Origin: Ciona intestinalis
Taxonomy: Eukaryota; Chordata; Ascidiacea; Phlebobranchia; Cionidae
Direction: 5' to 3'
DNA length: 64,000 nt
NCBI RefSeq assembly: GCF_000224145.3
Contig: NC_020175.2
Location: 2,641,278 to 2,705,277 of the forward strand
A program made the position numbers and the translations under genes. Within the stretch, counting starts at the first letter, position 1. Every line of letters starts with the position of its first letter. The notes beneath the pieces were generated by a model. It was not told the origin of the DNA and ran no database searches. It saw only the letters and a program-made list of their open reading frames with translations. Shown here one piece after another: positions 58,501 to 64,000 of this stretch.

Positions 58501-61500
58501 ATATATAGCCTATACAACTATTTAATAAGTTACTGTGGTAGTTTTATAATTTATCTTAAATTTTTATATAATCTATTGGCAATTCAGAATTTTTAAATGA
58601 TATGATGTATAAATATATAATTATATGACTATTTAAAAAGTTACTGTGATAGTTTTGTACATAACTCTACTATAGAAAAGTATGTAGTGTATTTAAGTCC
58701 TGGATAAGGTTTATCCAATTTGGTTTTCGCACATGAGTAAAGTTGTGGCACAAGGCTTTTCACAGTGTCTGTAGCTAAATTCCACAGCACATTAAAGTCA
58801 CTGTACATAAGTAGGCATAAGTTCATGGCATTTGACAATTTTAGCCGTTTACACTTTACCTGCCGCAGATTTTCAGATGAAGTTTTAGGGTTGCAATTGC
58901 CTGTAATACCTCTATTTTCACGTGCTTTTGCTACCAGGCATAATACATTTTCCAGAAACTTAACTTGTGGCTCAAAAAAATTATGGGAACTTATAAATAA
59001 TTACAATTATAAACAACCTTTTGAATACCATATGTGAGACATAATCAGGCTGAATCATTCGCCTTTTTACCCCAGATATGCAGATCAAACACAGAGAAGA
59101 ATTGCAACAGACAATTGATTCTTTCTCTGCTAAGCAAGCCTCACAAAATCATCATATGAAAAATGGTGAGCAAACTGATTCACATGAAGCAGATCATGGA
59201 ACTCATGATCATCATGAAGTGGAAGATAATGTTTCCATGGAAAATGTTACTGCAGAAGTAGATGGAAATGAAATGGTGAGAAATGTAGGCTCTGAAATTT
59301 ACTGTAGTGGAAACATTACTTTACTGTGTATTTTGTTTCAATGGAATAATTTGGGTTTCTTTGACATTTACATACAATTCGAGGAATTTTAGCTCTTTCT
59401 TTGTTTATGAATTGTATTTTATAAGAACTGTTAGTCGCAGGACTGTACGGTTATATAATTCTGTACGAAATGAGTCGAGAAAAGAGAATAAAAAATCTAA
59501 ACATGTCCCATCTTTCCCCACCCTACAACATATTTTACCAATACCAGTTAATAAAGTTTTTCTTTTTTTAAGTTTTTTTTTTTACTTTAGTAAATTTAAG
59601 CTTTTCTCTTCAGACCATTGAAAGTCCAGTTGAAGATGAGACGAGCATCGCAACGTCGATTACATCAAGTCCTTCCAACATCACTGATGAACGATTGCTT
59701 CACTCGGAGGCGCAATGCCAACGCCTGCAACAAAAACTTAACGAATTACAAGGTTGGTTATGTGGGTTGGAAAAATAGGGGTTAAAATGTAAATTAATAT
59801 AAAGTACCTTTTTAAACATCCGAATGTGTCTGCAACAGTGCCAGCCATTCGTGGGAGTCTTTTAATGAGTCATTTCTGGTCTAATTAATAGTTACGCTGG
59901 CGTAGGACTCAGATACAGTAGGGTAGCATCTTTACAGAAAAATGCGCTATCTAACTAGCATGTAAAAACTCGGCTTCACAAATTATAAACACTGTTACAT
60001 TTTATATTGGTGGTTTAATGAGATAACACTGAAATATTAAACTTTTAAATAACATCATTAATAATGTATTATGAGGTACACTTTATTGTTTTGTTAATGG
60101 GACTGAACATGAGTTAAAATCAGCTTTACATTTGGTTAAAAACTAGTGGTATTCAAAACCATATGTATACCTAATTTATTAACTTTTTAACTGTGTAAAA
60201 TTGTTCACCTTTTATAAACAATTTTTTTTAACCAGACTGACAAATTTATTTCCTGGACTAATGTGTCCATGCTATAATCATAGCATTTTTGGGGGTAAAC
60301 AACACTCAAAGCTTTTATATTTATACATTTTTGGTTCAATCTAAGCCACCCTCATTTTTGACTGTTTCCCTGATATGAGTTTGTGGCTGGTTGCTTGGTA
60401 AACATTTTATCATTGATTGGTTTATATGTATGGTCGCCGCCACACATAGGTAAAATGATAATAAATGATAATGTAACTATGTTTTTTTTCGAACAAGCAA
60501 CTGTTTTATTTTCATTCGAACCTAAAAATAAAGAGTTACCTTCAAAATTATTCTATTATATTTACATAAAAACTGCAACGTTTTTTGTTATTTGTTAAAC
60601 CTTGTTTCAAACCTTTAAAAAAAGTATTGTCTGTCCACATTTCCACTTTGTTTATTACTTTGTCTTGCTACTTTCCACTAAAATATATTCCTTTAAAGAT
60701 TTTATCAATTTGTTAAAGCATAAATTATTACAATGTGGTATATTTTATTTTCATCAATTAATTCTAAATTTGTTCTCAACTGCTTTTGTATTATGAATGT
60801 AAAGCCCAACGTCACAGTGGGACAGCGCAAGGCTGTCGTTTTTAACCAGTGGTTAGCTTGCCTCCTTCTAACCTAGAGGTCAAGGGTTCTCTTTCCTGCT
60901 TCCTTTGTGGGCGTATGTGTCCTTGGAGCAAGACACTTAATAAAAATTGGTCCAACCCAGTGGTCATTAATTAGTTGTCCAAATTGCGATCNNNNNNNNN
61001 NNNNNNNNNNNNNNNNNNNNNNNNNNNNNNNNNNNNNNNNNATTGCGATCCATACATTAAAAAATCCCCTTAAAAATAAACACGTATCAAGCTACATATG
61101 TGATAACTCGTAAGGGCATGAGGTTTATAAAGCAAACTGGTTTATAGATCAATAATTTTTAAGTTTAAGTAATTAATATATATATATATATATAGTAGTT
61201 TGGGGGAAGATGGGACACCTTTTTATTATATTTCCCTGTCCCATTTATTAGTAAACAAAGATCATGTAAAATCGAATTGTAAAATCGTATCCTTTTGACT
61301 TCCATAGACCGTTGTTAATTGTTTAAAACACGATCAGGATATTTGGATATTAGGTGCTAAAGATGTCCCGTCTTCCCCCACCCTACTATATATATATATA
61401 TATTCACTTTTTTACCAGATATTGAGGTCCAGTTAGCGACGGAGCGAGAAGAGAAACTTCTTCTTCAAAACGATCTCGATTACGAGGTTGCTCGTCACAC

Positions 61501-64000
61501 GAGGGAACAGAGAGCTTTCACCGAGGAAGTTGAATCTTTGAGGGAAAAGTTTGAACGAAAGCAAACTGCATTTGTGAATCTGCAGGAAGAAATGGAGCAA
61601 CTTAGGACTCTTCACCAGTACGTTAGAAAAATTTGATTTTTGTGTAAAAATATATATTTCTGCTCATTTTTGGATAAATTTCAGATTTAAAAAAAATATA
61701 TTCAATTTTAGAAAATTTATATTTGTATTTTTAAAAAAAAAATTGCTTTAAAATATATAGGACTTTGGAATCAAGCAGATAGACCAAATATGGTATAAAT
61801 AGTAAAACCTACAGTTGTAGTTATAACATGGTCTCATCAATTTGTTTTCAATATTTCTTCTCTGTCTTAAATTAGGCTTAAATCAACACAGCTTAGCTTT
61901 TGCAGCTTTAGTTTTTTAAATGCAATTTTTTCTTTATTTTAATTTTTTAGAGAAAAGTTGGGTGAAACAACACAACAACATGAAAGTGAAAAGCAAACTT
62001 TGCAACAAGAGAAAGAAAAATTAACATCAGAAGTTACCTCACTTGGAAAAGTAATTGATTTACATGTTATGTACTTTCTAATACATGCCTTAGTAGAAAA
62101 TAATAGGACAAATGTTAAAACTTTTTTCCCACTCTTTATTCATAGCGTGTTTTAACAACTGTTGTTTTGCTGTTGATTCCCTTCTCTTTGTATTTTAAAT
62201 AACATGATCTTCTCTATCGTTTTCGAAGAGAATGTGAATAAATAAATCTAACTTGCTTTATTATTGCGTGACTGGAAAACAACAGCTGTTAAACACGGGT
62301 GTTTTGTTTCATACACTCTGTGCCAGCTTATGAATTACCATGTATGTTATTTTGTGGGTGATTATTTTTTGGGAGATACATTAAAATTATGTATGGTGGT
62401 CAACTAGTTATGGTATATTATGTAATATATAAAAGTAAATCAACCCCTACCCTTCAGGCTTTACAAAACTCCCATAACATGTTGGATGGAATGCAAGCAT
62501 CCATGCAAAGTTTACAAGCAAAAGTGAAGCTGCATGAGGAGGAAATGAGAAGAGAAATGGAGGAGAAGAGGAAGTTGGAGGAGCAGCTTGGGAATCTTCA
62601 ACAGGTAAGAAGATGGGTTTGGGATATATTTTCTAATCCTAGATGACAAATTAAAAAAAAATAAATTAAAGAAAAACTTGGGAATTTTCAACAGAGGATA
62701 GTTTCGAATATATTTTCTAATCCAAGATGACAAATTAAAAAAATTATTAAAAATGGAAAAACTTTATAATCTTCAAGAGGTTAGTTTGGGATATATTTTA
62801 AATCAAAGATGAAGAAATTAAAAAAAAAATAAAAATCCTTGAAAATTTTCAACAGGTACCGGAATAGTTTTGAATATATATATAATCCTAGATAAAAAAT
62901 ATTATAAATAGGTATTAGTAGTGGACAAGTTGAAGTTATTGGGGTCTAATTTATTTCACTAATATAACGTTTAGTATGTCCTAAATTTTAAAGGGTTTAG
63001 AACTTTTATTGGTGTAGTATTTTTTTAGTAAAGTGTTAGCACTTTTTTGGCACTGTTCCATTTTTTCTTTTTGTTTGTTCTTTTATGTAAAATTTAAACT
63101 TTTTACTTTTTTTTGTATTTTTCTTTGATAATCTGTTATTTTTTTGTATTTTTAAATGACTTTTTAGATTTACCATTAAATTTAACTAAACTTTAAAAAA
63201 ATTAAATATATATATTAAAAATATTTCAGCACCTAAATAATGATGAACAGAAGAAATCCGAATCCTCCTCCCAGATCAAGTCCTTGGAAACAGAGGTCCT
63301 CTCGCTCCGATCCGGTTTGGAGAGATCGAAGATGGAGCGTGATGATGCGGTGACAAAATTTGAGGAGAACGTGAGAGCGAGTGCATCACTCCTGGAGAGA
63401 GTGAATCAAGTTGAGAAGGAAAGTGAAGATCTTCGACATGAGTTGAAACTCGCTAATGAAGTAAATTTTTATATATTGTATTAAAATTTTATATTTTTTT
63501 TAAATCAAAATTTTATATTTTTTTTATGTCAAAATTTTATATGTTTTAAAACCAAATTTTTTATTTTGCTTAAAATCTGCATATGTCTGCTTATTTATTT
63601 TAGTTTCATCATATCTAACGCAAATATTTGGATAGCTTTTAATAGGAAAACAATATTTATATATTACAGGCTTAAAATAATAATATTTGGTATAAGGGTA
63701 ACTTATAAGATGCTATCATTTTCCAAAACTTCTGTACCAACATTTGCTTTAGGCTACTCCCCGAATTTCTTGACCCCTGCAAAACCTGTAAAATCACCAT
63801 ATATACATTTTACTATCATAAAAAATTACATTTTACTATCAAAAAATACATTTTACTAATAAACAATTTACAAAAAGTACATTTTACTTTTACTATGAAA
63901 CTTTACCATTAAAGTAATTCACAAAAATTTAATTCAGCTCGCCGAAAAACGGAAAAAAGTGATGGACCAACAAGCTGTAGAATCACAAGAAAACAATGCT
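55515..64000 (+). CDS. GRIPAP1: GRIP1-associated protein 1 (GRIPAP1/GRASP-1), 5' part
   Basis: A long coiled-coil Rab4 effector linking recycling endosomes and, in neurons, AMPA-receptor traffic through GRIP1. Exons: 55515-55556, 56041-56177, 56587-56701, 57229-57364, 59076-59275, 59614-59752, 61419-61617, 61951-62050, 62458-62604, 63230-63460 and 63938 to the window edge. All join in frame to 503 residues so far. The start MAQSLSEEEFHRMQ is almost the human N-terminus (MAQALSEEEFQRMQ), and exon 2 continues ILEMRTENYKLKDE. The rest is mostly heptad-rich (Leu/Glu/Lys/Gln). A His/Asp/Glu-rich non-coiled insert lies in exon 5. The last visible residues LAEKRKKVMDQ match human AEKRKAMLDE, so the second half of the protein lies beyond the window. 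Introns hold two MITEs, SINEs, an N gap and donor-region repeats. Confidence 0.94.
57540..57650 (+). mobile_element. SINE copy, 3' part only, diverged
   Basis: AACCCACAAAGTTACATACGTTGTAACTAGTAAG, then CACAAGGTTTATAAAACAG and CCACAAGGATAAATTAG correspond to the SINE tail with many changes. GRIPAP1 intron 4. Confidence 0.6.
57716..57885 (+). repeat. Repeat family R3, copy 2
   Basis: Starts GTCTGTAGGTGTAACGACCGCGCTTATTTTC and ends AAATCTTCGCCAACGTAATCGAAG; the reverse complement of 51196-51352. Confidence 0.75.
58131..58168. repeat. AT-rich perfect palindrome
   Basis: ATTTTGAATT, then a run of alternating AT, then AATTCAAAAT. It is a slippage-prone (AT)n flanked by complementary arms, in GRIPAP1 intron 4. 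A second (TA)n follows at about 58180. Confidence 0.9.
59428..59527 (-). mobile_element. MITE copy, right half only
   Basis: About 100 bp, ending CATCTTTCCCCACCCTACAACA, 87 bp before GRIPAP1 exon 6. Confidence 0.8.
59753..60829 (+). other. GRIPAP1 intron 6, no feature
   Basis: AT-rich intronic DNA; no repeat of the families seen here, apart from an isolated ACAGTAGGGTAGCATC at about 59917 that resembles a MITE end. Open frames at 60383-60796 look random. Confidence 0.5.
60830..61142 (+). mobile_element. SINE copy interrupted by an assembly gap
   Basis: Head AACCAGTGGTTAGCTTGCC and GGTCAAGGGTTCTC, centre TGTCCTTGGAGCAAGACACTTAA, tail GTGATAACTCGTAAGGGCATGAGG. A 50-N gap cuts it between the GTTGTCCAAATTG and ACATTAAAAAATC parts. 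Confidence 0.82.
60992..61041. other. Assembly gap, 50 N
   Basis: The same 9 bp, ATTGCGATC, stands immediately before and immediately after the Ns, so the two contigs probably overlap or abut and little or nothing is missing. Confidence 0.97.
61191..61389 (+). mobile_element. MITE copy inserted in a (TA)n tract
   Basis: Flanked by (TA)8-9 on the left (about 61177-61192) and (TA)n on the right (to about 61402), showing insertion into a TA microsatellite. Its right end lies only 29 bp before GRIPAP1 exon 7. Confidence 0.9.
62140..62235 (+). repeat. Repeat family R3, copy 3 (partial)
   Basis: GTGTTTTAACAACTGTTGTTTTGCTG, then TTTTCGAAGAGAATG-like tail; matches the middle and end of R3. Begins about 90 bp after GRIPAP1 exon 8. 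Confidence 0.5.
62244..62385 (-). mobile_element. SINE copy, tail part only
   Basis: CTTGCTTTATTATTGCGTGACTGG, ACACGGGTGTTTTG, TCTGTGCCAGCTTATGAATTACC, TTTTGTGGGTGATTATT. Truncated before the central domain; directly follows R3 copy 3. Confidence 0.8.
62587..62910 (+). repeat. Tandem repeat derived from an exon end and its donor
   Basis: Four diverged units start at about 62587, 62677, 62762 and 62838. The first is the real 3' end of GRIPAP1 exon 9 (CTTGGGAATCTTCAACAG/GTAAG) plus ~70 bp of intron. Units 2-4 repeat both the coding-like part (CTTGGGAATTTTCAACAG and the like) and the AT-rich intron part (ATATATTTTCTAATCC, GATGACAAATTAAA). Unit 4 still has CAACAGGTACC, a usable-looking donor. 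Confidence 0.9.
63480..63560 (+). repeat. Short tandem repeat AAATTTTATATTTTTTT
   Basis: Three to four diverged ~24-bp units directly after the donor of GRIPAP1 exon 10. Confidence 0.8.
63800..63895 (+). repeat. Short tandem repeat TACATTTTACTA
   Basis: ACATTTTACT occurs four times in about 90 bp with A-rich spacers, shortly before GRIPAP1 exon 11. Confidence 0.85.

Noticed and set aside
62587-62910. Regularly spaced repeats that might suggest a CRISPR array or protein repeat
   Set aside because: Units are diverged, spacers are not unique, and the first unit is plainly an exon end with its donor.

Overview
The window looks like nuclear DNA of a tunicate, most likely the sea squirt Ciona. 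The genes are compact and intron-rich with chordate-type products, the DNA is AT-rich, one short TA-flanked inverted-repeat element recurs about every 2 kb, a tRNA-derived SINE recurs beside it, and there are two 50-N assembly gaps. This is inferred from sequence character and protein similarity recalled from memory; no search was run. All splice models rest on GT-AG signals, reading-frame continuity and family resemblance.

Layout. 874-13324 (+): 3' part of an inositol-trisphosphate 3-kinase gene (ITPK). 15081-15354 (+): a piggyBac-like transposase fragment. 16241-20131: two almost identical ~1.9 kb blocks on either side of an N gap, carrying exons of an unrecognised minus-strand gene; the copy boundaries coincide with the gap edges, so this is probably one locus assembled twice from two haplotypes. 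20140-21340: relatively GC-rich promoter-like DNA. 21343-28108 (-): a complete WIP/verprolin gene (WIPF-like) with WH2, Gly-rich, Pro-rich and WASP-binding parts. 32446-36084 (+): a CALHM-family channel. 37863-40970 (+): a complete APMAP gene. 42774-44256 and 46767-48197 (-): a tandem pair of orphan seven-transmembrane proteins with identical exon structure. 50176-54289 (-): a complete CREB3/OASIS-type membrane-tethered bZIP factor. 55515-64000 (+): the 5' part of GRIPAP1 (GRASP-1), a long coiled-coil protein, running off the window.

The genes do not form a pathway. They are ordinary neighbours: calcium/inositol signalling (ITPK, CALHM), actin regulation (WIP), ER membrane proteins (APMAP, CREB3-like), and endosomal trafficking (GRIPAP1). 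CREB3-like and GRIPAP1 are divergent and share 1.2 kb of upstream DNA. WIP and CALHM are divergent across about 4.3 kb.

Repeats explain much of the rest. About 37 copies or fragments of a ~195 bp MITE make up roughly a tenth of the window; several lie within 20-70 bp of splice sites. About ten SINE copies, two further short dispersed families and several local tandem repeats were also found. No retrovirus-like, Polinton-like or CRISPR features were seen, and no convincing tRNA or rRNA gene.
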